DNA of 64,000 bases from Bacillota bacterium (GCA_013178275.1 JABLWZ010000020.1:17357-81356); one strand, 5' to 3'; shown: positions 40,651 to 49,497, counted from the first letter of the stretch. Notes: generated from the letters alone by a model not told the origin. Made by a program: numbers and translations.

Positions 40651-40765
40651 GGTGATCGCTCCCGGAACCATTAAGAAGGGGAGAATGCTTGACCACCCCT
40701 GCCGGGTACGGTAAAGTAGATTAACGGGGAAGTTTTTAAGGTGAAAATAGAAGGGAGTTGCGGAT

Positions 40766-41032
40766 TTGCCTACTGCTAATGATATTTTTATTATCGGGCT
40801 TCCGGTGGTACTGGTAGTCTTTATGCTCTGGCTGCAGTGGAGCCAGAAGAACAAGCAGAAAAAGCTTATTGAAAGCATGCGGCCCAACGACAAGGTGGTT
40901 ACCAACGGGGGACTGATCGGCAAGATCGAGCAGGTCAAGAGGGATGTCGTGGTGCTGAAGGTAGACGACAAGACCCGGGTCGAGGTATTGAAGAGCAGCA
41001 TCTCCCAGTATTTCGAGGAAGCGGTCAAATAA
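40766..41032 (+). CDS. yajC: Preprotein translocase subunit YajC
   Basis: 88 aa with a single N-terminal membrane helix (IIGLPVVLVVFMLWLQW), then the family pattern RPNDKVVTNGGLIGKIEQV, VVLKVDDKTRVEVLKSSISQ. It assists the SecDF-YidC part of the Sec translocase. It is usually next to tgt/secD; here it follows the suf pair at 116 nt and is followed by a terminator, so it is out of its usual context. TTG 40766 follows GGAGTTGCGGAT. Confidence 0.93.
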   Translation: MPTANDIFIIGLPVVLVVFMLWLQWSQKNKQKKLIESMRPNDKVVTNGGLIGKIEQVKRDVVVLKVDDKTRVEVLKSSISQYFEEAVK

Positions 41033-41069
41033 ATAGGAAGAGCTCTGATAAAGTCCGACTATAAAGAGC

Positions 41070-41104
41070 AACCGCCTCGTTTAAGTACGGGGTGGTTGTT
41101 TTTT
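41070..41104 (+). terminator. Terminator after yajC
   Basis: AACCGCCTCG / CGGGGTGGTT then GTTTTTTCC. Confidence 0.85.
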
Positions 41105-41225
41105 CCTTTAATTTATTTTTAAAGTACGTTTTAAAATGATTGTAGTAAAAACATTGAAATAGGTTTTTCCATAAAAAGGGCATTGTCAATAACTGGAATC
41201 CATGCTATATTGGGTATCAAATATT

Positions 41226-41517
41226 CCAACTGCGTTGACGGAGAAAAGTACGTTGACCGGGTCCTTCCAGGGAGGGGGTGTCGTGACTGCAAGCACCTCT
41301 ATGGAACCGCCAGCGGAAGTTCTCTCCTGAGCCGGGAGGCTGAAACCATTTGGCAAGTAGGTCTCTCCGGAGGCTTCCACCGTTAAAAGGAAGGGGGTAT
41401 CGGATGCCTTTGCGTGTATTCCCGTACTCTGAATGAGCGGGCTGTTTTATTACAGCTAATTTGGGTGGTACCGCGAGTTTGAACTCTCGTCCCTTAGGGG
41501 GCGGGGGTTTTTTGCTT
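41226..41517 (+). ncRNA. T-box riboswitch leader
   Basis: tRNA-sensing leader controlling the downstream symporter operon. Stem I starts near GTTGACGGAGAAAAGTACG (AGTA motif), with the GGGTG-loop-CACC apical arm. The T-box bulge TGGT lies in GGGTGGTACCGCG, indicating a tRNA with discriminator A. The terminator (CTCTCGTCCC ... GGGGGCGGGGG then TTTTTT) ends at 41517. The specifier is in GGAAGTTCTC; by alignment it could be TTC (Phe) or GTT (Val), and I cannot settle which. Either choice fits a discriminator A. Confidence 0.9.
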
Positions 41518-41538
41518 TTCAAGAAAGGGGGGGTGATT

Positions 41539-41646
41539 ATGTTTGGGATACCTGATCCGCAGATCTGGATGGCTTATCTGCTGTGCCTGGGTACTGCGGG
41601 ACTCTGTGTGGTCTACGGTATAGTCCACTGGAACAGCAACGAGTAA
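41539..41646 (+). CDS. Symporter small accessory protein (35 aa)
   Basis: Reads MFGIPDPQIWMAYLLCLGTA, then GLCVVYGIVHWNSNE: one membrane helix and a short hydrophilic tail. Short proteins of this type lie directly upstream of sodium/solute symporters in anaerobes. ATG 41539 follows AAAGGGGGGGTGATT. The symporter gene starts 20 nt after the stop, so both are read from the T-box transcript. Confidence 0.85.
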   Translation: MFGIPDPQIWMAYLLCLGTAGLCVVYGIVHWNSNE

Positions 41647-41666
41647 ACTGTTGAGGGGGAATCAAG

Positions 41667-43295
41667 TTGAACAATCTGATTCTGTATGTTGTGGTTGCCA
41701 TTTACGCCGCGGCGGTAGGGGGATTGGGTTACCTGGCCTACTCCCGCACCAAGTCGAATAAGGATTACCTGATCGCCGGGGGGAACAATCACCCGGTGGT
41801 GATGGCCCTGGCCTATGGATCGACCTTTATCAGTACCTCCGCCATCGTGGGTTTTGGTGGAAACGCGGGGATGTTTGGCTTCAGCCTGCTTTGGCTGACG
41901 GTTTTCAATATCTTCTTTGGTATCTTTATTGCCTTCGTGGTTTTCGGCAAGCGTACGCTGCGGGTGGGGAGAAACCTGGATTCCCAAACCTTTCCCGAAT
42001 TCCTGGGCCGGAGATACGATTCGAGCTTCATTCAGAGGTTCGCTGCCGTGGTCATTGCGATCGGTATGCCTCTATACACGGCGGCGGTCATGATAGGAGC
42101 GGCCCGGTTCTTGGAGCAGACGCTGCAGATCGATTACAGCGTTTCGGTAATCGCGTTCGCTGTTATTGTGGCGGGATACGTTATGACCGGCGGCCTGAAG
42201 GGGGTGGTCTACACCGACGCCCTCCAGGGCAGCATCATGTTCGTGGGGATGACTCTGCTGCTGGTAATGACCTATAACAAGCTGGGAGGACCGCTGGAGG
42301 CCCATCAGGCCCTGACCGCCCTGACGGCCAAGCTGCCCGCCAGCCTGGCTGCGAAAGGCCACCAGGGGTGGACGAGTATGCCGGCGTTTGGGTCTGAATA
42401 CTGGTGGGTAGTGGTTTCCACCCTGGTGATGGGGGTTGGGATCGGGGTGTTAGCCCAACCCCAGCTTATCGTCCGCTACCTGACTGTGAAGAACCCGCGT
42501 GACCTGAACCGGGCGGTTGTGGCCGGGGGAGTATTCATCCTGATGATGACCGGGGTGGCTTTTACGGTGGGGGCGCTGACCAATGTTTTCTTTGACCAGG
42601 AGGCTGGAAAGCTGTCGCTGATGGCCTCGATCGACCCGGCTACCGGACAGCCCAACGTGGACCGGATCATTCCGCTGTTTATCAATACGGCCATGCCTTC
42701 CTGGTTTTCTTATCTCTTCATGCTGACCCTGCTTTCGGCTTCTATGTCTACCCTGAGCGGTCAGTTCCACGTTATCGGCACCTCGATCAGCCATGACCTG
42801 TTTCGACCGGGTGATGGCTCAAAGATGGGAAACCGTCTGCTGCTGAACCGGATAGGACTGCTGGTGGGACTGCTGTTTACGGTGTGGCTGAGTTTTGCGC
42901 TGCCGCCCGGAATCATCGCGGCGGCCACCGCTATATTCTTTGGGGTATGCGCGGCCGCTTTTCTTCCCGCTTATGCCGGGGGGCTGTTCTGGAAACGGTC
43001 AACCCGCACCGGCGCGATTGCCAGTATGCTGGTGGGAACGGGAACGAGCCTTTTTATGCTGCTGTTTACTTATGCCAAGGGGTCGGCTTCTCTGGGGGTG
43101 GCGAAGCTGCTCTTCGGTAAGGAAGCGGTATTCGGTTTTCCCTGGACGGTGGTAGATCCTATCGTAATATCGCTCCCCCTTGCTGCTCTGACTATGGTGG
43201 CGGTAAGCCTGGTGACCCAGCCGGTGGAGAAGACCCTGCTGGAGCGATGCTTTTCCCAGCGGGACCTTGACCGGGTGGGGGTGGAACAGGCGTGA
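41667..43295 (+). CDS. Sodium:solute symporter (SSS family)
   Basis: 542 aa with about 13 membrane helices. Family marks: SYxAGG-like DYLIAGGNNHPVVMALAYG, FVVFGKRTLR, TFPEFLGRRYDSSF, GGLKGVVYTDALQGSIM, and FFGVCAAAFLPAYAGGLFWK. It takes up a solute with Na+. T-box control by an amino-acid-specific tRNA implies amino acid uptake, probably the amino acid whose tRNA the leader senses. TTG 41667 follows GAGGGGGAATCAAG. Confidence 0.93.
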   Translation: MNNLILYVVVAIYAAAVGGLGYLAYSRTKSNKDYLIAGGNNHPVVMALAYGSTFISTSAIVGFGGNAGMFGFSLLWLTVFNIFFGIFIAFVVFGKRTLRVGRNLDSQTFPEFLGRRYDSSFIQRFAAVVIAIGMPLYTAAVMIGAARFLEQTLQIDYSVSVIAFAVIVAGYVMTGGLKGVVYTDALQGSIMFVGMTLLLVMTYNKLGGPLEAHQALTALTAKLPASLAAKGHQGWTSMPAFGSEYWWVVVSTLVMGVGIGVLAQPQLIVRYLTVKNPRDLNRAVVAGGVFILMMTGVAFTVGALTNVFFDQEAGKLSLMASIDPATGQPNVDRIIPLFINTAMPSWFSYLFMLTLLSASMSTLSGQFHVIGTSISHDLFRPGDGSKMGNRLLLNRIGLLVGLLFTVWLSFALPPGIIAAATAIFFGVCAAAFLPAYAGGLFWKRSTRTGAIASMLVGTGTSLFMLLFTYAKGSASLGVAKLLFGKEAVFGFPWTVVDPIVISLPLAALTMVAVSLVTQPVEKTLLERCFSQRDLDRVGVEQA

Positions 43296-43324
43296 ATATA
43301 AGCGAGTAAGCCGCCGACAGCGTA

Positions 43325-43361
43325 AAAAACCGGCCTTGGAGGTGATCCAATGCCGGTTTTT
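43325..43361. terminator. Bidirectional terminator
   Basis: AAAAACCGGC / GCCGGTTTTT with a 17-nt loop, between convergent genes. Confidence 0.8.
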
Positions 43362-43384
43362 CGCTCCGCTATCGGAAAAAATGA

Positions 43385-44341
43385 TTAAACCCCTTCCGGG
43401 ATAGCATCGATCTCCCGCAGGAGGTTTTGGAAGATGGTGTGGACCGGGAGTATCTCGCGTATCTTCTCCACACATTCACCCACGAACACCAGGCCCTTTT
43501 CCAGGTCGCCCTTCTGGGCGCGGTTCAGGGCCTCCAGGATGCAGAAGGCCCCCGAACACTTCTTCAGGCAGGCGTCGCAGATGTCGGGGCCCAGGTCGTC
43601 GCCCTGCATGAGCTTTTCCCAGAAGGGGCTCTTCAAGGCCCGTCCCGGCAGGCCTACCGGGCTATGGATCAATACTACGTCCTCGTGCCGGCCGTGGAGG
43701 TAAAGCTGTTTTACGTTGGGTGGAGCCCCTGATTCTTCGCTGGCGGCGAAACGGGTCCCCATCTGGACCCCGCTGGCCCCCATACTGATGACCTCCACGA
43801 TGTCCCGGCCTTCGATGATGCCGCCCGCGGCGATAACCGGTATCTTAACCGCCTGCAGGACTTCAGGGAGAATCTTCTTCATGGGCTCGGTCGTACCCAG
43901 GTGTCCGCCCGCTTCCTTGCCTTCCACTACCACAGCGGAGGCTCCGAGCTTTTCAGCGGCGACCGCGAGCCTGGCGGAGGATACGATGGGTACGATAGGG
44001 GTCTTCCAGGCCTGTCCCCACTGGAACATGTCCCGTGAAAAGCCGGCCCCGGAGACTACCAGGTCGATGCCCTCTTCCAGCGCGGTCTTTACCAGATCGG
44101 CGAAGTTGCGCACGGCGAAGAGGCAGTTTATGCCGATGATGCCCCGGGTAAGCTCCCGGGCTCTGCGGATCTCTCTTTTGAGTTCGTCGATATCCATGCC
44201 GGTGGCGGCGATGATGCCGATGCCACCCTCCTGGGCGACAGCCGCGGCGAGGCGGGAGGTGGAGATGCGGACCGCCATGCCTCCCTGCACGATGGGTATC
44301 CTGGCCAGGAGTGATCCGATGCGTAATTCGGGTAGTTTCAT
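43385..44341 (-). CDS. Nitronate monooxygenase-like FMN enzyme
   Basis: 318 aa FMN-binding TIM-barrel of the NMO/FabK-like family (IPIVQGGMAVRISTSRLAAA, GGIGIIAATGMDIDELKREI, GIDLVVSGAGFSRDMF, AVVVEGKEAGGHLGTTEPMK, IPVIAAGGIIEGRDIVEVIS, GASGVQMGTRFAASEESGAP). The His in EAGGHLG and the flavin phosphate loop are intact. A C-terminal Cys-rich segment (DLGPDICDACLKKCSGAFCI) is typical for clostridial members and may bind metal. It may oxidise nitronates or act as an enoyl reductase; sequence cannot tell. ATG 44341 follows GGGGAAGGACAGGACTAAA. Confidence 0.9.
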   Translation of the reverse strand: MKLPELRIGSLLARIPIVQGGMAVRISTSRLAAAVAQEGGIGIIAATGMDIDELKREIRRARELTRGIIGINCLFAVRNFADLVKTALEEGIDLVVSGAGFSRDMFQWGQAWKTPIVPIVSSARLAVAAEKLGASAVVVEGKEAGGHLGTTEPMKKILPEVLQAVKIPVIAAGGIIEGRDIVEVISMGASGVQMGTRFAASEESGAPPNVKQLYLHGRHEDVVLIHSPVGLPGRALKSPFWEKLMQGDDLGPDICDACLKKCSGAFCILEALNRAQKGDLEKGLVFVGECVEKIREILPVHTIFQNLLREIDAIPEGV

Positions 44342-44456
44342 TTTAGTCCTGTCCTTCCCCAGTGGTTTTCAACTTTTAAGTTTAAACTATCAGAGTTTTT
44401 AGTCAAGTGAATAAGAAAAATATTCGTTTTTCGGGGGGAAATATTGGTACACTATA

Positions 44457-44612
44457 TTGCAAAACTCGACAAAATTCGATATAATATGACCGAGGGGTAC
44501 AGAGTGACTTATACAGTCTTTATCCAGCAAGAGACATATACCCCCTCTCCTTTTTAGATTCATTCTGTTGTGACAGCCCTAACCGCAAGGGGGGCTGGTT
44601 TTTTTGTTTATT
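44457..44612 (+). ncRNA. Candidate small RNA / leader RNA
   Basis: TTGCAA (44457-44462), exactly 17-bp spacer, TATAAT (44480-44485) is an excellent sigma-A promoter. About 6 nt on, the RNA begins near CGAGGGGTAC, folds back on TACCCCCTC (ends about 44549), then TTTTT. A second terminator AGCCC...GGGGGCT with TTTTTTT ends near 44610. It contains no ORF with a ribosome site. The next gene starts at 44822. Either a short independent RNA or an attenuated leader; family not recognised. Confidence 0.45.
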
Positions 44613-44821
44613 CAGCTTCTATCAACGTTGTACTTTTATGAATGTCGAATTATGCGGTAGGAAATGAGGAGGTTTTGGAGAAAATATCCATAGCTGTGCT
44701 TATGGCATAATCAGAAGGTATAAGCTTGCACTTCCCGATTCTGTTAAGCGCGCCGGTGTATTTATCCTTCGCTGCCGGCTTGGGGAGGAACGATTTTTCT
44801 GTAGCGTATCGGAGGGTTGTG

Positions 44822-45250
44822 ATGGGAGAAAAGATAGTGGTGCCCGCACGGGTCCGGAACTACATGATCGACTCTTACGGGCACATGAACAACGCCCAGT
44901 ACCTGATCCTGCTGGAGGAGGCCCGCACCCAGTTCCTGGAGAGGGTGGGGTTCCCGCTGGAGGAACTCCTTCGGCAGGGGCTCTTGATCTTTATCAACGA
45001 GATCCAGATCAGGTTCAAGCGCCCGGCGCTGCTGGGGGAACGTCTGGAGATTTTTAACTGGTTCCCTGTGCTGAGTCGGGCCCGGGTGACCTGGCGGCAG
45101 GAGATCCGGCTGGAGAATGGCGGGGAGCTGGTGGCAGCGGCCACGGTGAGCGGGGGATTTATCAAGAACGGGCGGGTGATCCCGATACCTCCCGAGATTT
45201 ACCAGGTGATGCAGGTCTACTATATCCCGGCTGAGCCGGACCTGAAGTAA
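44822..45250 (+). CDS. Acyl-CoA thioesterase (4HBT/FadM-like hotdog fold)
   Basis: 142 aa hotdog-fold protein: PARVRNYMIDSYGHMNNAQY with the catalytic Asp (DSYGHMNN), LLEEARTQFLERVGF, IRFKRPALLGERLEI, WRQEIRLENGGELVAAATVS. It hydrolyses acyl-CoA or acyl-ACP thioesters. ATG 44822 follows GGAGGGTTGTG; a longer frame from TTG 44726 has no family support. A methyltransferase gene starts 18 nt downstream, probably in the same operon. Confidence 0.92.
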   Translation: MGEKIVVPARVRNYMIDSYGHMNNAQYLILLEEARTQFLERVGFPLEELLRQGLLIFINEIQIRFKRPALLGERLEIFNWFPVLSRARVTWRQEIRLENGGELVAAATVSGGFIKNGRVIPIPPEIYQVMQVYYIPAEPDLK

Positions 45251-45268
45251 AGGCCCGGGGGAGGGAGC

Positions 45269-46030
45269 ATGGCAAAGACCATCGATTTTGACCTGGTGGC
45301 GGACATCTACGATATCTATGTGAACGTAGGGTTTGACGTGGACTTTTACCTCCGGGAACTCGGCTCCCGGGGGTGGCGGGTCCTGGAGCTGATGTGCGGG
45401 ACGGGGCGGGTGTCCATGCCCCTAATTGAGAGCGGGATTGAGCTGACCTGTCTGGACTACGCATCGAAGATGGTGGGGCGGCTGGAGGAAAAGCTGCGGC
45501 AGCGTGGACTGTCGGCGGAGACGGTGGTGGCGGACGCGCGGAGCTTTGACCTGGGCCGGGTGTTTGACTCGGTGTTTATCCCTTTTAACTCTTTCATGGA
45601 GCTGCCGGGAAGGGAGAGCCAGGTCCGCACCCTGGAGTGCATCCATCGGCATCTGAAGCCGGGCGGGCTCTTCATCTGCACCCTGCACAACCCGGCGGTG
45701 CGCTTAAAAAGGGTAACCGGCCAGTACTCGCTGATGGTGGAGCATGACCTGCCGGACGGCGGAAAGCTGTCAGTGTTTGTGGTGGAGCGGTACTCGAAAG
45801 AGGACGGGATGGTGTCAGGGGCTCAGTTCTTCGAGGTATACGATGGGAGGGGGGGGCTCAGCCACAAGCGGCGGCTGGAGATAAGGTTTGAGGTGATCGA
45901 GCGGGAACGATTCGAGGAGATGATAGGGCAGACCGGGTTTCGGGTCACTAGGCTCTACGGGGACTACGACCGGTCGGGCTTCAGCCCGGAGGAGAGCCCC
46001 TATATGATCTACTTTTTATCCCGGTACTGA
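45269..46030 (+). CDS. Class I SAM-dependent methyltransferase
   Basis: 253 aa Methyltransf_25-type protein: DFDLVADIYDIYVNVGFDVD, motif I VLELMCGTGRVSMPL, ELTCLDYASKMVGRL, AETVVADARSFDL, and LKPGGLFICTLHNPAV. The C-terminal beta part (KRRLEIRFEVIERERFEEMI, TGFRVTRLYGDYD) is found in small-molecule methyltransferases of Bacillota. Acceptor unknown. ATG 45269 follows GGGGGAGGGAGC. It is part of a row of three short genes (44822-46429). Confidence 0.9.
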   Translation: MAKTIDFDLVADIYDIYVNVGFDVDFYLRELGSRGWRVLELMCGTGRVSMPLIESGIELTCLDYASKMVGRLEEKLRQRGLSAETVVADARSFDLGRVFDSVFIPFNSFMELPGRESQVRTLECIHRHLKPGGLFICTLHNPAVRLKRVTGQYSLMVEHDLPDGGKLSVFVVERYSKEDGMVSGAQFFEVYDGRGGLSHKRRLEIRFEVIERERFEEMIGQTGFRVTRLYGDYDRSGFSPEESPYMIYFLSRY

Positions 46031-46045
46031 TCGAAGGAGGAAGGC

Positions 46046-46429
46046 ATGAGCGATTTAAGTATTTTTCACAATGAGCTGGCGGACCGGATGACGCGGGAGT
46101 ATGGGGAGATGATGGAGGCGGGGCTGTCGCACGAGGTGATCGTGCTGGACTTTATAAACCGCTACGAGGAGGAACTGGTCGACGACCTCCAGCAGGCGGT
46201 GTTTTGGATCACCCTGGCCAAGATCCAGGTCCTGATGGAACTGAGCGGGGAGGAGTCGGCGCTGCACCCGATGGTGCGCGAGAACGCGGTGGCGGCAATC
46301 CGTGGGCTGCTGGAGAGCGGGGCCCTGGATGACCCTGATATGAAGGAGGACCTGGAGGGGATACTGGACGACCTGCTGGGGCAGCCGTCAGGGTGCGAAT
46401 GCGGACACGACCACGGTCACAGTCACTGA
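46046..46429 (+). CDS. Hypothetical protein with His/Cys metal-binding tail
   Basis: 127 aa. A helical body (LADRMTREYGEMMEAGLSHE, VIVLDFINRYEEELVDDLQQ, AVFWITLAKIQVLMELSGEE) ends in GCECGHDHGHSH, a short His/Cys-rich tail that would bind nickel, zinc or copper. The body is not a family I recognise. The terminal tail recalls metallochaperones, but none is claimed. ATG 46046 follows AAGGAGGAAGGC, 15 nt after the methyltransferase; a strong terminator follows. Confidence 0.75.
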   Translation: MSDLSIFHNELADRMTREYGEMMEAGLSHEVIVLDFINRYEEELVDDLQQAVFWITLAKIQVLMELSGEESALHPMVRENAVAAIRGLLESGALDDPDMKEDLEGILDDLLGQPSGCECGHDHGHSH

Positions 46430-46457
46430 GCCGCAACCGGATGAGGTGAAATGTAAA

Positions 46458-46498
46458 GGGCTGTACCCGCAATGCGCGGGTACAGCCCGGTTTTTTTA
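46458..46498 (+). terminator. Strong terminator, also facing the GH13 gene
   Basis: GGGCTGTACCCGC-AATGC-GCGGGTACAGCCC then GGTTTTTTT. The 3' end of the GH13 gene lies in the T-run. Confidence 0.92.
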
Positions 46499-48742
46499 TT
46501 GAATCGGCTGGGGTTCGTACTTGTAGATGAAACCGCTGAGGGGGGGCAGGGTGAACTGGCCGAACCAGCCGCTCTCGGTGCAGAGGCTGTCGCCGGCCCC
46601 GGGGCGGTTGTCGCCCACGGGGGGGATGTCGTTCACCCGGTCCATGTCGGCCAGCTTGACCCAGTAGCCGGGGGTGTGGAGATCCAGGTCTACTTTCACC
46701 TCGTGGTTCTCGAAGTTGAAAAGGACCGCGGTCCGCTCCTGGGGCTGGCCATTGTCATAGGTGCGCCAGCCGATTACCCGCTTGGCCCGGCCCTGGCTCT
46801 CATCCAGCCAGGGGCCCAGCATCCAGGTGAACTCGCCGGTGTCTATGGGGTTGTAACCCGAGAGCCTCAGGCCGGGGTAGCGCCGGCGGAGGTTGATGAC
46901 GCCCCGCGCCCAGCGGTGGTAAGGTCCGGTCTCGGGGTGTTCCATCCAGGCCACGTCTATCCGGTTGCGCTCCCGCTCGACCCCGAACTCCTGCCCCATG
47001 TAGATCATGGGCTGGCCCAGGGCGGTCATGGTGGCCATGAGCCCGAGCCGCGCCTTACGGGCCTTGACCGCCGGGTCCCAGGTCTGGGCGGTGCTGGTGG
47101 AGACCTCGAACTGGACGCTGTTTTCGTCGTGGCTTTCGATGTAGTTGACGACGTTGTTGGTGTGGGCGGCGAATCCCTTTTTGCTGAAGTAGAAGGCGTT
47201 GCCCAGCCCCTCGGGAACGTTTTCCGCGCCTTCGAAGCGGCCTTCGCGGAGGATGGCCTTCAGCTTGTCGTGGAAGTCGTTCGACCACTGGGCGAAGCCG
47301 TTGTAGCCGTCGAGGTTCAGGTCCTGCTCGTTGGGCAGGTTCTCTGCGATCAGGATGGTATCCGGCTTGAACCCGGTGTCCTTTATCTCGTGCGCGATGC
47401 GGTGCAGCAGCTTGTGATTCAAAAAGAAGCTGTGGGTGGCGTCGAAACGGAACCCGTCGACGTGATACTCGCGGATGAACAGCTTGCAGGAGTCGACCAG
47501 CATGTTGTCGACCTCGTCCTTGCCGGTGGCCACCTTGTTGCCCCACATGGTCTTGCCCGCGAAGTAGAACCCGCCCTCGCCCGATCCATCGTCGATCAGG
47601 TCCCAGAGGGGGTTGAAGTCGTTGGAGGTGTGGTTGAAGACCTGGTCGATGATGACCGCCAGGCCGTGGTTGTGTGCTTCGTTTATCATCTCCCGGAAGT
47701 CGTCGGGTGAACCGAAGTCTTTTTCCACCGCCATGAAGCTGCAGGGCTCGTACCCGAGACCTTGCTTCTTCGGTACCTCGGCGGTGGGCATCAGGGCGAT
47801 GCAGGTTATCCCCAGGTCATTGAGGTAACCGTTCTTGATGCGGTGGGTGACGCCCTTGAAGGTGCCCTGCAGGGGTTCGGGGATGTCGGGGTCGTTGTCG
47901 GTGAACCCGTACACGTTCATCTCGTAGAGGATCAGGTCTTTCATATCGGGGGTCTTCCACTGCTGGTCGGTCCACTGAAAACGGGTAGGGTCGATCACCT
48001 GGCAGTTGCGGAACTTGAAGTCGTCGGCGTAGACCCGGGTGTAGGGGTCGGTGACGTACTTTTCGTTTACTCCTCCCAGGCCTCCCTGGACGTAGAACTT
48101 GTACTCGACCTGAGTCGGGTCGCCCTCGGGATGGATGCGGGCCAGCCAGAGGTTTGGCTGGTAGTAAAACCCCCGGTAGAGTTCCATCTCGATGAACTTC
48201 GACGGGTCGGGGTTGGAGTGGCCGGGGCACTGGAAACCGTTGAAACTGCCGGCCAAGTAGACCCGGGCGGCGCGGGGGTGGAAGAAACCGAAGAGCAGCG
48301 AACCGTCTTTCAATAGATTGGCTCCCAGCAGGGACGGGACGCCCATGCCCGAGACGTCGGTGTTGGGCAGGTAGAAGTTGTGCTCGGGGACCAGGTGCTT
48401 GATCTGCTCGTAGAGGGACTTCACGTTTTCACGGGGGACGGCCGGGCGCACGCTGTAGATGTTGTGCCGGTCGGCCATGGTCCAGAGTTCGGCCCCGTAC
48501 TGGATGTGGTAGTAGCGCTCCAGCCTGGCGTCCTCCCAGAAGACGCCTTTGCCGGTGCCGTCCTTGAACTTGAACTTGAAGGTGGTACGGTTGTAAGTGA
48601 GGTCGAAGTAAACCCCGAATTCGTCGCTGCCGGTGGGGTGGACCTCTTTTTCCAGGGTGGCCCCATCGCTGACCCAGACCCACATCACGGGGTCACCGAA
48701 GTCCAGCTGGTTATCGTAGTGAACGCGAACTGTATGCTGCAT
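46496..48742 (-). CDS. GH13 alpha-glucan branching/amylase-type enzyme with N-terminal starch-binding-like domains
   Basis: 748 aa. Residues about 1-100 form a carbohydrate-binding-like beta domain (VMWVWVSDGATLEKEV, RTTFKFKFKDGTG). A CBM48-like domain follows (LLFGFFHPRAARVYLAGSFN, WLARIHPEGDPTQVEYKFYV). Then the GH13 barrel: LNDLGITCIALMPTAEVP, region I AVIIDQVFNHT, region II VDGFRFDATH (nucleophile Asp), region III ILIAENLP (acid/base Glu), region IV YIESHDEN. A C-terminal beta domain closes it. Probably a glycogen-branching or 1,4-alpha-glucan hydrolysing enzyme; no signal peptide, so cytosolic. ATG 48742 lies 6 nt after GCGAGGG; ATG 48757 is the longer option. No glycogen operon lies adjacent. 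Confidence 0.92.
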   Translation of the reverse strand: MQHTVRVHYDNQLDFGDPVMWVWVSDGATLEKEVHPTGSDEFGVYFDLTYNRTTFKFKFKDGTGKGVFWEDARLERYYHIQYGAELWTMADRHNIYSVRPAVPRENVKSLYEQIKHLVPEHNFYLPNTDVSGMGVPSLLGANLLKDGSLLFGFFHPRAARVYLAGSFNGFQCPGHSNPDPSKFIEMELYRGFYYQPNLWLARIHPEGDPTQVEYKFYVQGGLGGVNEKYVTDPYTRVYADDFKFRNCQVIDPTRFQWTDQQWKTPDMKDLILYEMNVYGFTDNDPDIPEPLQGTFKGVTHRIKNGYLNDLGITCIALMPTAEVPKKQGLGYEPCSFMAVEKDFGSPDDFREMINEAHNHGLAVIIDQVFNHTSNDFNPLWDLIDDGSGEGGFYFAGKTMWGNKVATGKDEVDNMLVDSCKLFIREYHVDGFRFDATHSFFLNHKLLHRIAHEIKDTGFKPDTILIAENLPNEQDLNLDGYNGFAQWSNDFHDKLKAILREGRFEGAENVPEGLGNAFYFSKKGFAAHTNNVVNYIESHDENSVQFEVSTSTAQTWDPAVKARKARLGLMATMTALGQPMIYMGQEFGVERERNRIDVAWMEHPETGPYHRWARGVINLRRRYPGLRLSGYNPIDTGEFTWMLGPWLDESQGRAKRVIGWRTYDNGQPQERTAVLFNFENHEVKVDLDLHTPGYWVKLADMDRVNDIPPVGDNRPGAGDSLCTESGWFGQFTLPPLSGFIYKYEPQPIQ

Positions 48743-48846
48743 GTGCATCCCTCGCATCTTTCTGGATTTTGGTAAATGGTTATTAAGCCCTGCTTAAATT
48801 ATCCCAAAATCGAGGGGTTTTTATGAAAATCGAGGGGCGCGAAAAC

Positions 48847-49497
48847 TTAAAATCCGAGGTCTTCGTTGACCACCAGCACCCGGATGTCGCTCCGGAGGGT
48901 CTTTTTCTCCATGATGTTGATCACGTTGCAGATGCGCTCGGGAGAAGAGCAGTCGATGCAGAAACCGGTCTTGGCGCAGGGGGTGCTGTAATTCAGCCGC
49001 TTGGCGTTGGGGGGAGCGACGTGGTTCTTGATCCTTTTTAGTGCCTCGTCGGTGTTGGCTACCAGCTTATTCCGCCCGGCCACGACGACGACCTTTTTCG
49101 GCCCGAAGGTCATCGCTGCCACCCGGTTTCCAACGCCGTCGATGTTGACCAGTATGCCGGTGAGGGTGAGGGCGTTGGTGCTGCACAGAAAAAGGTCGCA
49201 GGATAGCTCGTTCCTCATGGCTTTTAACTTTTCGTCCGGGGAGAGCCCGGGCTGGTTGTGGTCGTACAGTTCTTTACCGCTATCCCGCAACTGTTCGGCC
49301 AGTCCCAGGTCGGCTAGGGTGCGGGAGCCGCCAAAACCTATAGTCAGCGAATCCTCCGCTTCCCGCAGTATATACTCGATGGCCTCGGCCCGGGTGGGGC
49401 AGTAAACGGCGGTGAATCGGTTTTTGTCGAGTGACTTGACGGCCTCCCGGCACCTCTGTTCGTGATTCCAAGCAAGGAGTTCTTCGGTCAGGCTCAT
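48847..49497 (-). CDS. LUD-domain (lactate-utilisation LutB/LutC-like) protein
   Basis: 216 aa LUD domain: NRFTAVYCPTRAEAIEYILR, SLTIGFGGSRTLADLGLAEQ, NELSCDLFLCSTNALTLTG, LVNIDGVGNRVAAMTFGPKK, VVVVAGRNKLVANTDEALKR and a Cys cluster (STPCAKTGFCIDCSSPERIC). The Cys set could hold an Fe-S cluster. LutB-like proteins act in lactate oxidation, but single LUD proteins like this are widespread and unassigned. ATG 49497 follows GGAGGTTTAACC. Single gene. Confidence 0.9.
   Translation of the reverse strand: MSLTEELLAWNHEQRCREAVKSLDKNRFTAVYCPTRAEAIEYILREAEDSLTIGFGGSRTLADLGLAEQLRDSGKELYDHNQPGLSPDEKLKAMRNELSCDLFLCSTNALTLTGILVNIDGVGNRVAAMTFGPKKVVVVAGRNKLVANTDEALKRIKNHVAPPNAKRLNYSTPCAKTGFCIDCSSPERICNVINIMEKKTLRSDIRVLVVNEDLGF

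Noticed and set aside
41183..41386. Open frame of 67 codons upstream of the symporter
   Set aside because: It overlaps T-box stem I and has no ribosome site; sequence is constrained by RNA structure instead.
46472..47710. Long open frame of 412 codons on the plus strand
   Set aside because: It lies antisense to the GH13 catalytic domain, whose frame has all conserved motifs; its own translation shows no motif and it has no suitable ribosome site. High GC explains it.
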